A DNA stretch of 64,000 nucleotides, taken from NCBI GenBank assembly GCA_964576515.1, contig CAZNUW010000001.1:310001-374000 (forward strand), written 5' to 3'. The translations under genes and the position numbers were made by a program. The stretch is from SHVO01 sp964576515 (GTDB taxonomy: Bacteria > Pseudomonadota > Alphaproteobacteria > Rhodospirillales > Rhodospirillaceae). The notes below the pieces were generated by a model. That model saw nothing but the letters and a program-made list of their open reading frames with translations. It was not told the origin of the DNA and searched no databases. This document shows, piece after piece, positions 35,808-44,316 of this stretch. Within the stretch, counting starts at the first letter, position 1, and each line of letters opens with the position of its first letter.

Positions 35808-36917
35808 CTAACGGCGGGCGCCCGCGCGATCTTTCGGAGCGTCGGCGGTTTGCGTGTCGGAGTCCGCCTGCGCGACCGGACGATCCGGGTGGATGATATG
35901 CACCTGGGTCAGGGTCACATCGAGCGCCGACGACAGCGTCGTATTCGCGCCCGTTTTCGGATCCGGGTGGCCATCGGCGGCGGCGCGCAGCGCACGATAG
36001 ACCGACGGCAGCGAAACCTGGCCGTAAGCCTGGTGGTGCGTGGACGACGAACGCAGCGTCTGGCGATACCAGTTCTCGAGATCGGTGTAGCCGGCGATGA
36101 GACCGCTGCCGCCCGTCGGAACAAGCTTCACGTTCATACGCATCTCGCGCATTTCACGATCGGTCGGAATCCCGAACGTGCCCCAGGGGAAGATGATATC
36201 CGTTGGCTCGGTCGTCAGTACGCCGTCAACGATCTTGCCCTTCAGTTTCGCGACATAGCGGCCGCCCCACTTCACGTCGACAACCTGACTGCCGCCGACC
36301 AGCATGCCGTTGCCGTCCGCCGTCTTCATGAGGCCATCGAGACCGCGGTAGGTGGTGACCGTGACATCGTCGTCGTTGACCAGGCTGTCGACATCGGTGA
36401 GTTCAAACAGCCAACGGTTATACCGGTCGGTGATCAGGGCGTTGTTATCGAAGAAATAGGCGTCGCCGTCCGGCGCGCGGTAGCCGCGCACGCAGCCGAG
36501 CACCCGGAAAAGCTGGTTGTCGACGCCCTTCTGCCCATCCGGGCTCAGGAAATCGTCGCCGTCGACTTTACCGTCGAGGTTCAGGCCCTTGGCGATCTTG
36601 CTTTGCGACAAATGGAACGTGAACGGCTCAGCCGTCAGTTCCGGGAAATAACCGTCGGCCTCGCGCTTGATCTGCGTTTCGATCAGCGGGCGCTTGGTGC
36701 CGTCATCGGGAAACAGCGCCTTGAAGTGCTCACGCGGGCCGTCATTCACCCCGTTCGGGCATTCGGCCTTGCCGTCGGCGCTTTGGTGCACGGCCCAGTA
36801 CAGGCCTGTAACCACGTACCCGATCGTGCGGCCCGGCGGCGCGGTGTCGTCGGCCATCGCCGCGGGAGCGGTCATGATCGCAGCCAGGGCGACGGTCGCC
36901 AGCAGTTGATGTTTCAT
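35808..36917 (-). CDS. Secreted protein of unknown family
   Basis: 369 residues from the ATG at 36917, which has GGAG about 9 bases upstream; a frame to 36947 lacks a site. Signal peptide MKHQLLATVALAAIMTAPAA ends MA. The mature protein has an Asp-rich stretch GLNLDGKVDGDDF (about 125) that looks like a calcium loop, two Cys at about 60 and 150, and a tail rich in Asp/Ala. I do not recognise the family. It follows the COG4315-type gene by 26 bases, so both probably work in the envelope under one promoter. A secreted binding or structural protein is the most that can be said. Confidence 0.7.
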   Translation of the reverse strand: MKHQLLATVALAAIMTAPAAMADDTAPPGRTIGYVVTGLYWAVHQSADGKAECPNGVNDGPREHFKALFPDDGTKRPLIETQIKREADGYFPELTAEPFTFHLSQSKIAKGLNLDGKVDGDDFLSPDGQKGVDNQLFRVLGCVRGYRAPDGDAYFFDNNALITDRYNRWLFELTDVDSLVNDDDVTVTTYRGLDGLMKTADGNGMLVGGSQVVDVKWGGRYVAKLKGKIVDGVLTTEPTDIIFPWGTFGIPTDREMREMRMNVKLVPTGGSGLIAGYTDLENWYRQTLRSSSTHHQAYGQVSLPSVYRALRAAADGHPDPKTGANTTLSSALDVTLTQVHIIHPDRPVAQADSDTQTADAPKDRAGARR

Positions 36918-36943
36918 GAGCTTTCTCCAGTCCATCGCGGGCA

Positions 36944-38320
36944 TCAACCCGCGCCGTTATAAAAATCGTCCCGCAGCCAGAACGCCTTGAAACCGTTGCG
37001 CAAGCCCCGGAACTCGCCGAAACCGTCGGCATTGATGTCGCCGGCGCGCTTGTCGCCCGCGTAGGTATAGACGGGGCGTTGGCGATAGGCCCACACCTTC
37101 AGGGCGCCGGAAGCGTTCGCCTCGGCGTATTTGCCGGTCTTCGGATCGATCCACACCACCGTCCAGGATTGGCTGATGCTTTGGTCGTCCTTGCCGGCGA
37201 GCACGTAGGGGAATGTGATCAGGCAACGATCCGGATCGCCCGCGCCGCACATCCCGAAACGATAGGCTTGCGTGTCGGTCGGGTGGTCGCAGTTCAACTG
37301 ATCCACGGAATCGTCGGCGCAGGCGTAGGTGTAAATCGTCCTGCCGTTGGCGTCGGCCAGCACTTCACCGGAGCTGGACACCTGGCGGGTGAACTGCTTC
37401 GGCGGCGGCGGCGCCAACTGCGTATAGATGTTGTGCCAGCCCGGAACGTCGCTGCCTTCCTGGCTACGCGGCTCGCGGTCGAGCACGTTGATATAAAGCG
37501 GACGGCCGCGGAACGCCCACTGGCGCACGCCCGGCGAGCGTTCAAAAATCGTCCAGCCTTCCGTGGTCTGCCCCACGCTTGGCGCGAGGATCGGCTGCCA
37601 TGTCTGCGTGCAGTCGCCCGTGCAGGCGGTTTTCTGCGTGGTGTCGCCGTCCAGGACATAAATCGACTGTTGTTTCGTCGTGACCAGCAGGCGGCCTTTC
37701 GCCGTGCTTGCGACGTCAAAACCCGGCGGCACATCCGACGGCGGCTTCACGGGCTCGCGGTACGACGGCGAATCGCCGCGCGGCTTCTTGGGCGCGCCCG
37801 CGACTTCGCCCGGCTCCTGATCCAGGACGGACGTGTAGAGCGCGAAACCGTCGTAGGCCCACTGCTTCGTGCCGTCCTTGCGGGAAAGCACGGTCCACTT
37901 GTCGACGCCTTGCGCGGTCGCGGAAGCGTAAACCGGTTTCCAGACATCCGCGCACGCCGGGCGCGTCTCGAGTTCGGGCAGCACGAGCCCCGGCGGATAC
38001 GGGCTCATGAGCCCCGCCGTCTCGGTCGACTTCACATCGTAACAGGCGGGTTCGCCCTTACGTTCGCCGGCCGAACCGTTGCGCAGCGGCTTCAACTGCC
38101 ATTTGTAGAGCGTCATCCCGCGCGAGTCGGCGAACACCGGACCATCGAGTTCCGTGGCCACGATCTGGAAGCCCGACGGCATCGGAACATCTTTCGCCTT
38201 CTCGACACCGACCATCGCGCGGCCGGCGTCGCGCGACGTACGCGCCTTGTCTTGGGCGTTGGCGGCGGCCGCAAACGCGGCGGCAACGACAACACCGGTG
38301 ATCATGAAGGACTTACGCAT
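36944..38320 (-). CDS. Secreted protein with COG4315-type repeats
   Basis: 458 residues from the ATG at 38320 (AGAGGAAG upstream); the frame to 38551 is intergenic. Signal peptide ends AAANAQ. Several copies of the lipoprotein-associated repeat of COG4315 (DNGMTLY-like, Y-x-aromatic-x-x-D) are visible: RGMTLYKWQ (about 65), GFALYTSVLD, QSIYVLDGD, GRPLYINVLD and GRTIYTYACADD. Between them lie W-K-P/W-Q-P segments with paired Cys (ACTGDCTQTWQPI). The usual proteins of this group have one or two repeats; here about five. Function unknown. Operonic with the 369-residue secreted protein. Confidence 0.78.
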   Translation of the reverse strand: MRKSFMITGVVVAAAFAAAANAQDKARTSRDAGRAMVGVEKAKDVPMPSGFQIVATELDGPVFADSRGMTLYKWQLKPLRNGSAGERKGEPACYDVKSTETAGLMSPYPPGLVLPELETRPACADVWKPVYASATAQGVDKWTVLSRKDGTKQWAYDGFALYTSVLDQEPGEVAGAPKKPRGDSPSYREPVKPPSDVPPGFDVASTAKGRLLVTTKQQSIYVLDGDTTQKTACTGDCTQTWQPILAPSVGQTTEGWTIFERSPGVRQWAFRGRPLYINVLDREPRSQEGSDVPGWHNIYTQLAPPPPKQFTRQVSSSGEVLADANGRTIYTYACADDSVDQLNCDHPTDTQAYRFGMCGAGDPDRCLITFPYVLAGKDDQSISQSWTVVWIDPKTGKYAEANASGALKVWAYRQRPVYTYAGDKRAGDINADGFGEFRGLRNGFKAFWLRDDFYNGAG

Positions 38321-38406
38321 CAGCTTCCTCTTAACATCCCGTCTCTTGGCGTCCCTTTTCGGGATGGCGGCGCGACGTTCACCGCCAAAATCGGCTGTAT
38401 TCTCAA

Positions 38407-38435
38407 ATATTAACGCATTCCCGGCAGCCGACGAA
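38407..38435 (-). promoter_or_regulatory. Probable promoter of COG4315-type operon
   Basis: On the minus strand TTCGTC-N17-TAATAT, preceded by ATGCGT, giving initiation about 80 bases before the ATG at 38320. The surrounding 34 bases (38410-38443) match 28 of 34 bases at 41193-41226, in front of the DUF1552 gene. Confidence 0.45.
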
Positions 38436-38548
38436 GCCCAATGAATGTGCAGTGCAAACCTATGAAAACATTGTAAGCGCATGATGTCGTGGCGATTTGG
38501 CGGGCATCCGGCGCCTCGCAAAAGCTTGTGACGTCCGCCGCCTTCGGG

Positions 38549-38563
38549 CAATTGAGTTTATTA
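38549..38563. promoter_or_regulatory. Shared 15-bp element, copy 2
   Basis: GCAATTGAGTTTATT, identical to 32605-32619 upstream of the large TonB receptor, and preceded by CCTTCG at both sites. Candidate operator for the adjacent LysR regulator. Confidence 0.4.
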
Positions 38564-38584
38564 GCCATCCGCACTTGAGAAAAA

Positions 38585-38613
38585 TTACATCGAGCGAGAC
38601 TTGAGCCTATAAA
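38585..38613 (+). promoter_or_regulatory. Probable LysR gene promoter
   Basis: TTACAT-N17-TATAAA, close to sigma70 consensus, followed by TAGGC and an inverted GCCTAT-AA-ATAGGC dyad. It would drive the LysR gene (ATG 38719). Confidence 0.5.
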
Positions 38614-38718
38614 TAGGCCATATCTGGAACCCACATTCGCGCGATCACCGCTTCCGCTGCTTGGCAAATGTGGCGATTGAAGGCATGGTGCGCGAAGAAC
38701 CTGGAGCGCCCGTTTTTC

Positions 38719-39645
38719 ATGCGAAAACGCCTGCCGCCACTCAATCCTTTGCGCGCCTTTGAAGCCACCGCCCGCCACCTCTCGGTGTCGCGCGCCGCAA
38801 AAGAACTCAACGTCACGCCGGGCGCCGTGAGCCATCAGGTGCGCGCGCTGGAAGAGGCGCTGCGCGTGAAACTGTTCCGCCGCACCGCGGGCCATCTGCA
38901 GTTGTCGTCCTACGGATCGGCCTATCACCCGGCCATCGCGGCGGCGTTCGATTCCATTGCGGAGGCCTCGGCCCTGCTCACGCGTCAGAAAACGGAAGGT
39001 GATCTGGTCGTGAGCTGCGTGCAGGCGCTCGCGTCCTTTTGGCTCATCCCGCGCTTGAGCACATTCTACGAGCGTTACCCCGACATCCGGCTGAAGCTGG
39101 TGGCCGCGGAAGAGGCCGACGCGACGGAGATCGACGTCGCGATCCGCTACGGCGCGGGCCCCTGGCCGGGCTATCACGCCCAGCTCTGGTCCCACGTCGA
39201 ACTGTTCCCGGTGTGCAGCCCGACCCTTGTGAACCAGAAACCCTTGCGCAGCGTCGCCGATTTGTCCGCGCACACGATGCTGCACGGCGACGAGGACGGC
39301 GGCGAGTGGCAGATGTGGCTGTCGGCCGCGCGCGCGCCGGCCATGGTAGGCGCGCGCTATTTCAGGCTGTCGAACTGGCACCTCGCCATTGAAGCGGCGA
39401 TCCACGGACACGGCATCACTCTGGGCGACGACATCACCACCTCCAGCCTGCTCGCGGAAGGCAAGCTCGTCGTCCCCTTCGGCATCACGGTGCCGGCGTC
39501 CGGCGCGTTCTACATCGTCTGCCGCAACGAACTGCGCAACGCCGCGACCTTGCGCGCCTTCACCGATTGGCTGAACAGCGAACTCGAACCGGAGAAACGC
39601 CTGGCGCAGCCCGTGAAGAAACCGCGCGGTAAAAAGGCCGACTAA
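38719..39645 (+). CDS. LysR-family regulator, GcvA-like
   Basis: 308 residues from the ATG at 38719 (MRKRLPPLNPLRAFEATARH); the upstream extension to 38668 is unlikely. Winged HTH at about 18-37 (LSVSRAAKELNVTPGAVSHQ) with the following VRALEEALRVKLFRR typical of GcvA/AmpR-like regulators. The C-terminal substrate-binding half begins about residue 90. Divergent from the secreted-protein operon, which it probably regulates; shared elements suggest it may also control the TonB receptor at 32 kb. A strong terminator follows. Confidence 0.9.
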   Translation: MRKRLPPLNPLRAFEATARHLSVSRAAKELNVTPGAVSHQVRALEEALRVKLFRRTAGHLQLSSYGSAYHPAIAAAFDSIAEASALLTRQKTEGDLVVSCVQALASFWLIPRLSTFYERYPDIRLKLVAAEEADATEIDVAIRYGAGPWPGYHAQLWSHVELFPVCSPTLVNQKPLRSVADLSAHTMLHGDEDGGEWQMWLSAARAPAMVGARYFRLSNWHLAIEAAIHGHGITLGDDITTSSLLAEGKLVVPFGITVPASGAFYIVCRNELRNAATLRAFTDWLNSELEPEKRLAQPVKKPRGKKAD

Positions 39646-39667
39646 CCGGCCATTGCAAAAAAGAAAG

Positions 39668-39702
39668 CGCCCGGCGCGGGGTTCGCGCCGGGCGTTTTTT
39701 TT
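39668..39702. terminator. Bidirectional terminator, LysR / DUF1552
   Basis: Perfect 11-bp GC stem CGCCCGGCGCG/CGCGCCGGGCG, loop GGGTT, then eight T on the plus strand; on the minus strand the stem is followed by CTTTCTTTTTT. It serves both convergent genes. Confidence 0.93.
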
Positions 39703-39714
39703 GCAATCACGCGC

Positions 39715-41067
39715 CTAGGCGAGGATTTCGCCGATGGCGTTCGAGTTGGTGTTGCTCTTCGTGCCCCACTGCTTCACGTCGTAGCCCATGAGACGCATGG
39801 CGGTGTAGCCAAGGCGGCACACGGACGTCGCGTTGCCCGCGACGTGGATGCCCGTCTTGACCTTGCCGCCGCAACGACCGGCGGTCATCAGGGTCATACC
39901 GTCCAACGAGTGGACGCGCGCGAAACCCACGTCGGAGTCGGCCATGATGAACACGTTATCGAGCAGCGTGCCGTCGCCTTCCTTCACTTTCGTAAAGGCG
40001 TCGACGTAGTAGGCCCACGCCTCGAACGACCGGCGCGAGAACGACGACGCATTGACCTGATAGCCAAGCTGCTCGTCGATGCGCTCTTCGTGCGTGCAGG
40101 TGTGGTGCGGTTTTTCGTAGCCCGGCTTCGTGAACGACGACGCGGACTGCGAGTACGACATATTGAACACGCGGGTCTGGTCGCACGCGACGGCCATGAC
40201 CATCAGGTCCGTCATCGCCTTGTGGCGCGTGGCGACAAGCGACACTTCGCCGCCCGGGACCGGTTCCTTGTCGACCGCCTTCGGCGCGACGCACGACGCG
40301 ATCGGCTCCGGCTTCGTAAGCTGCTGCTCGAACTGGCGCTCGAGGTGGCGCAGACCGGTGAAGTACTGGTCGAGGCGGGCGCGGTCTTCGGCGCCGACCT
40401 TATGGTTCAACGCATTCACTTCGTCCATCACGCCCGTCAGCACGCTCTTGCGCACCATCAGCTTGGGGTTCGGCGTGAACGACGGCGCATTCGGGTCCTG
40501 GAAGTCCGGCCCGAAGATGCGGGTGTAGAACGCGATGGGCGAGAATTCAGGGACCGTCTCGGTCGTCTGGTTCTCGTAGCTCTTGGTGTCGCGCACGTCG
40601 CCGGTCGCGGTGGCCGTCAGGCTCTTGAAGCGCGTGGTGCGGCCGATCTGGTTCGACACGGTGATGTCGAGCGTTTCGCCCGGCAGATCGCCGCCGCTTT
40701 TCGGCGCAACGCCCGAGCGGCTGATGATCCAGCCCGACGAGTGGCACAACAGCGGACAATCGTCGCGGAAGGCGGTGAAGTTCGTCAGCAGGTTCATGTG
40801 CTGCTGGATCGGCTTGAACGCCATCGACTCTTCCTTGAGGTCGTAGTTGGCGCCGACCTTATCCGGCACGAAAATCTGCTTCTGCATGCCGAGGCCCCAG
40901 AACCATGTGCCGAAACGCACCGGCATCGGTTTACCGTCGGCCAGCGCATTGCCGTTGCCGTTCAGGAACACGTTGAGCAGCGGCAGGCCCACGGTGACCG
41001 CGCTGCCGCCGAGCATGCCGCGCAAGACGCGGCGACGATCAAAACCCTGCTTATCAAAATCCAGCAT
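39715..41067 (-). CDS. DUF1552 protein, Tat-exported
   Basis: 450 residues. A twin-arginine signal is visible (FDRRRVLRGMLGGSAVTVGL). The family is the DUF1552 group found with planctomycete-type DUF1592/DUF1588 cytochromes; the body has conserved-looking patches VRFGTWFWGLGMQKQIFVPD, CHSSGWIISRSG and YSQSASSFTKPG, and His/Cys in HHTCTHEERIDEQLG. The biochemical role is unknown. The usual c-type cytochrome partner gene is not adjacent here: the next gene upstream is an unrelated MFS carrier. It has its own promoter (41190-41218) and terminator, so it appears monocistronic. Confidence 0.85.
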   Translation of the reverse strand: MLDFDKQGFDRRRVLRGMLGGSAVTVGLPLLNVFLNGNGNALADGKPMPVRFGTWFWGLGMQKQIFVPDKVGANYDLKEESMAFKPIQQHMNLLTNFTAFRDDCPLLCHSSGWIISRSGVAPKSGGDLPGETLDITVSNQIGRTTRFKSLTATATGDVRDTKSYENQTTETVPEFSPIAFYTRIFGPDFQDPNAPSFTPNPKLMVRKSVLTGVMDEVNALNHKVGAEDRARLDQYFTGLRHLERQFEQQLTKPEPIASCVAPKAVDKEPVPGGEVSLVATRHKAMTDLMVMAVACDQTRVFNMSYSQSASSFTKPGYEKPHHTCTHEERIDEQLGYQVNASSFSRRSFEAWAYYVDAFTKVKEGDGTLLDNVFIMADSDVGFARVHSLDGMTLMTAGRCGGKVKTGIHVAGNATSVCRLGYTAMRLMGYDVKQWGTKSNTNSNAIGEILA

Positions 41068-41189
41068 GGAGTCCTCCTTAGACTCTGTCGCTCGTCCGGA
41101 CTACGCCGGTACCCCCCGAGCCTCGCGACGGAACGACAACAGAAAAGCGGCCTCAACAAGGGTTCCGCCACCCCTGGCCGTTTGGTTGA

Positions 41190-41218
41190 ATTTTAGCGCA
41201 TTGCCGCCCGCCGAAGAA
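41190..41218 (-). promoter_or_regulatory. Probable promoter of DUF1552 gene
   Basis: On the minus strand TTCTTC-N17-TAAAAT, preceded by ATGCGC, about 116 bases before the ATG. The 34-base block 41193-41226 matches the COG4315-operon promoter at 28 of 34 bases. Confidence 0.45.
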
Positions 41219-41272
41219 GCCAAATGCGGGGCGGACACATGGTCGTTACCCTATTCTCGTCTTTAGGACCTC

Positions 41273-42514
41273 TTAACGCGCCGATTGTGTCCCCCACGTA
41301 ACAGGCGCGATGCGGGGGAGGATCCAGACCCAGGCCACGAAGCCGAAGGCGAACACCCCGGCCGCCACCGCGAAGGCCGGCGCATACCCACCGGTCTGGT
41401 CGATGATGAGCCCGGTCAGCGGGAGGGCAATGAATCCGGCTGTATTTCCAATGGCGTTCTGTACACCGACCCAGCGCCCGGTGGCCTGGGGCCCGGCGAT
41501 GATCTGCGCGACCGCGTAATAACCGGGCGACGCGATCCCCAGGAGGACGTTGAAGACAAACAAGGAGACCGTCAGCCCGAACAGATCCAGGTAGGCCATG
41601 CCGAACATGCAGGCGATGCCGCCGATATGAAGCGCCGCCATCGCGCCCTTATAGATGACGTCGGCGCTGCGCCCGGCGCGAATCCAGCGGTCAGTCGCCC
41701 AGCCCATCCCGAGCGCGCAGGCGGCGTTCAGCGCATAGGCGGCAAAGCCCATCAGCGCCATGCCGCCGATGGAGATGCCTCGTTCCGAGACGAGATACGT
41801 CGGAAGCCAGAAGAGAACGAAGTAGAAGCCGTAGTTCGCGGAGAACAAACCGAGGGCCGCGCCCCAGAGGCCCCGCTGGCGCAAGATGTCCGCGAAGGAG
41901 GGCTGGACCGCATCCGGCTCCACCGACGTCGCGCGCGTTTCGATGACGACGTTGCGCCAGGGGATGAGCCACAGAAGGGAAAGAACGCCGAACACATAGA
42001 AGATCGGACGCCAGCCGTACTCGGACATCAACAAACCACCCGCGAGCATGCCGACAGCGGGCCCAAGCAGATAACCGGAACTCATGATCCCGTTGGCGAC
42101 CCCAAGGCGTTCGAGCGGGACGACCTGCGCGAGGATCTTGGACGAACACGGGAAGGACGCGCTTTCGCCAAGGCCCAGCAGGATCCGCAAGGCCAGAATC
42201 ACGATGAAGCCGCTGGCGAAGCCGGTGAGCAAGGTGGCGAGCGCCCAGATTGCGGCGCCGACGAACAGCACCTTGTGCGCGCCGAAGCGTTCGGCGAGCC
42301 AACCGACCGGGATCATTCCAAGCACGTAACTATAGTAGAACGCCGACCCGAGGATGCCGAACTCGGTGGCCGAGATTCCGAGGTCCTTCTGCAACTCCGG
42401 CCCGGCAAGCGCCAAGTTCCCACGGTCGATATAGTTGATGAACATCGCGAGCGTGATCAGAACGACGACGCGGGTTTCGCTGGTCGGCGCACGGCCGGCT
42501 TGTGCTGTGGTCAT
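41273..42514 (-). CDS. MFS transporter, anion:cation symporter (ACS) type
   Basis: 413 residues from the ATG at 42514 (GGGGG just upstream; a longer frame to 42598 is unlikely). Twelve predicted helices. N-terminal motif FINYIDRGNLALAGPELQKD and the first-loop motif GWLAERFGAHKVLFVGAAIW are typical of the ACS family of organic-anion:proton symporters (hexuronate, galactonate and similar). It is divergent from an M20 amidohydrolase and an arginine-deiminase-superfamily enzyme, suggesting uptake of their substrate. Confidence 0.88.
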   Translation of the reverse strand: MTTAQAGRAPTSETRVVVLITLAMFINYIDRGNLALAGPELQKDLGISATEFGILGSAFYYSYVLGMIPVGWLAERFGAHKVLFVGAAIWALATLLTGFASGFIVILALRILLGLGESASFPCSSKILAQVVPLERLGVANGIMSSGYLLGPAVGMLAGGLLMSEYGWRPIFYVFGVLSLLWLIPWRNVVIETRATSVEPDAVQPSFADILRQRGLWGAALGLFSANYGFYFVLFWLPTYLVSERGISIGGMALMGFAAYALNAACALGMGWATDRWIRAGRSADVIYKGAMAALHIGGIACMFGMAYLDLFGLTVSLFVFNVLLGIASPGYYAVAQIIAGPQATGRWVGVQNAIGNTAGFIALPLTGLIIDQTGGYAPAFAVAAGVFAFGFVAWVWILPRIAPVTWGTQSAR

Positions 42515-42585
42515 ATGGCCCCCATGAGGGAGCCGAGTGTAGAGAAGGTGTGGAACACCCCGCAAACAAATTGCTGCGAGTGCGA

Positions 42586-42629
42586 GATGTGAGCACAATT
42601 CGTAGTGCTTTGCGAAAAAATCTCACATC
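42586..42629. promoter_or_regulatory. Inverted repeat between MFS and M20 genes
   Basis: GATGTGAG (42586-42593) and CTCACATC (42622-42629) form a perfect 8-bp inverted repeat enclosing a second one, GCAC/GTGC (42593-42596, 42605-42608). It lies in the divergent 167-base gap, a natural place for a regulator controlling both directions. Confidence 0.45.
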
Positions 42630-42681
42630 GATTTGAGGGCGCTAAAGCACTAGTTTCCGATCCAAAGGAGCCTCGCGATCC

Positions 42682-44295
42682 ATGACCACTTCGGCGCAAA
42701 ACACGGCGCTGGCCTTCGTCGACGCCCAACGACAGAACCTCTCCGCTTGGACGAAGCACATCTTCGATTTGGGCGAGACGTCCTGGCGCGAATACGAGTC
42801 CGCGGCCTGGTATGTCGCGCTGTTGCGCAAGGAAGGATTTACGGTCGAGGAAGGGTCCGGCGGAATGCCGACCGCCTTCGCCGCCACCTGGTCGAACGGG
42901 AACGGGTCGAACGGGAACGGGTCGAACGGCAATAGACCCGCCGTCGGCCTCTACGCCGAATACGACGCCGTTCCCGGGAACTGCCAGGATGCGGCAACAG
43001 TCCAACGCCCGCGCCCCGGCCTCAATGAACATGCGGGCGGCCACACGGACCCGCACTCGGCCTTGGGAACGGCGAGCCTCGGAGCCTTGCTTGCTGTGAA
43101 GGCCGCGATGATGCAGCACGGCATCGCGGGAACCCTGCGCTTCACCGGCGAGCCCGCCGAAAAAGTCCGCGGCTCGAAGCCGATCCACGCCGCGAAGGGA
43201 TACTACGACGGCCTGGACGGCATTATCTCGCTCCATCCGTTCTATATGTTCCCACTGTGCAACACGGTGCGCTGGGACACCCACTGCGGCGCGGCCTACG
43301 CCATGATCTACCGGTTTGTCTGCGATGCGCCGGAGACCTGGCTCGCGCGCGGCGCCGGCGCACCGATCGCGCAAAACCACTCGGCGGTCCGCGCGCCGGG
43401 CGCGAACGACGCCTTGATGCTGATGTACATGAGTTCAAAAGCGCTGCGCGATTCCATGCTCAGCCACCAGGGCGGCTGGTCGATCAGCGAAGCGATCCTG
43501 ACCGCGGGCCAGGCGACGGCGGACAACCTTCCCGCCGGACTCGCCGAAATTCAGTACATGATCCGCGTGCCGACGCTGGACATGGCCGAGCAGGTTACCG
43601 CCGTGTTGGACCGGAACGCCGAACACGCCGCGGCGATGAGCGGTTGCCGGGTCGAGCGCCACTGGGTGTGCAAATCGCGGCCGGGCCTCGCGAACCACGC
43701 CATGGCGGCGATGACCTACGACGCGCTGAAAACCGTAGGAGCGCCACGCTGGGACGAGGACGCGCGCAAAGTCGCGCGCGAGATCCAGGCCAATCTTGGC
43801 CTCGCGCCGATGGAGCGCCCGTTCCTGGACATGTGCGAACAATTGCTCCCGCCCGAAGAGGCCGAGCGCCATTTGCGGCAGGACCTCGCGCCTTCGCAAA
43901 CCCACGCGACCTCCGACGATTACACCGACATGTGCTGGCATGCGCCGACGGCGCGCCTGTATATCGCGCGCCCGGCCTTGAAGGCGCCGGACGGCTACCG
44001 CTATCCCGCCTGGGTCGCCAACGCGCTCGGCGGCATCCCGGCGACCATCGACCCCATGGTCGTCACCGGCGCGAAGACCGTGGCCCTGACCGCGCTGCGT
44101 CTTTTGGAGGACGCCGGCGCCCGCAAGGCCGCGAAAGACGAATTTATCCGGCGCACGGGCGGCGGCATCGGCGGCGACGCCTGGATCGCCCCACTGGCCG
44201 ACTACGACGCGCCCATCCATTTCCGCTGGCCGGAGTACATCACCACAAAGCGCGGACGCGAGTGGTGGATCCCGACCGGCCCGCACCCGACATAA
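42682..44295 (+). CDS. M20-family amidohydrolase (AbgB-like subfamily)
   Basis: 537 residues. M20D features: YAEYDAVPGNC (metal/activation region, about 92), HAGGHTDPHSALGTASLGAL (metal ligands, about 118) and RFTGEPAEKVRGSKPIHAAK (about 155). In most relatives the last reads PAEE; here the second acid is Lys, so one catalytic/metal residue may be moved or lost. The N-terminal domain carries a low-complexity Asn/Gly/Ser insertion (about 70-85) encoded by a 15-bp tandem repeat. Its likely reaction is hydrolysis of an N-acyl or amide bond of a small amino acid conjugate. It precedes the arginine-deiminase-family gene by 21 bases. Confidence 0.82.
   Translation: MTTSAQNTALAFVDAQRQNLSAWTKHIFDLGETSWREYESAAWYVALLRKEGFTVEEGSGGMPTAFAATWSNGNGSNGNGSNGNRPAVGLYAEYDAVPGNCQDAATVQRPRPGLNEHAGGHTDPHSALGTASLGALLAVKAAMMQHGIAGTLRFTGEPAEKVRGSKPIHAAKGYYDGLDGIISLHPFYMFPLCNTVRWDTHCGAAYAMIYRFVCDAPETWLARGAGAPIAQNHSAVRAPGANDALMLMYMSSKALRDSMLSHQGGWSISEAILTAGQATADNLPAGLAEIQYMIRVPTLDMAEQVTAVLDRNAEHAAAMSGCRVERHWVCKSRPGLANHAMAAMTYDALKTVGAPRWDEDARKVAREIQANLGLAPMERPFLDMCEQLLPPEEAERHLRQDLAPSQTHATSDDYTDMCWHAPTARLYIARPALKAPDGYRYPAWVANALGGIPATIDPMVVTGAKTVALTALRLLEDAGARKAAKDEFIRRTGGGIGGDAWIAPLADYDAPIHFRWPEYITTKRGREWWIPTGPHPT
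42892..42936. repeat. 15-bp coding tandem repeat, three copies
   Basis: TCGAACGGGAACGGG occurs twice exactly (42892-42906, 42907-42921) and a third copy is diverged (42922-42936). It encodes SNGNG-SNGNG-SNGNR in the M20 amidohydrolase. Slippage could change the copy number without breaking the frame. Confidence 0.9.
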
Positions 44296-44316
44296 GCGCA
44301 CACAACGGAGGCCCAC

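Larger units (their letters stand above)
38321..38718. other. Divergent intergenic region, COG4315 operon / LysR
   Basis: About 400 bases holding two back-to-back promoters (38407-38435 leftward, 38585-38613 rightward) and the element GCAATTGAGTTTATT (38549-38563). LysR regulators normally act on the divergent gene, so this region probably contains the regulator's binding sites. Confidence 0.6.

Noticed and set aside
42586..42629. CRP-type site in the MFS/M20 gap
   Set aside because: TGTGA and TCACA halves are present but about 30 bases apart, far from the 6-base spacing needed.
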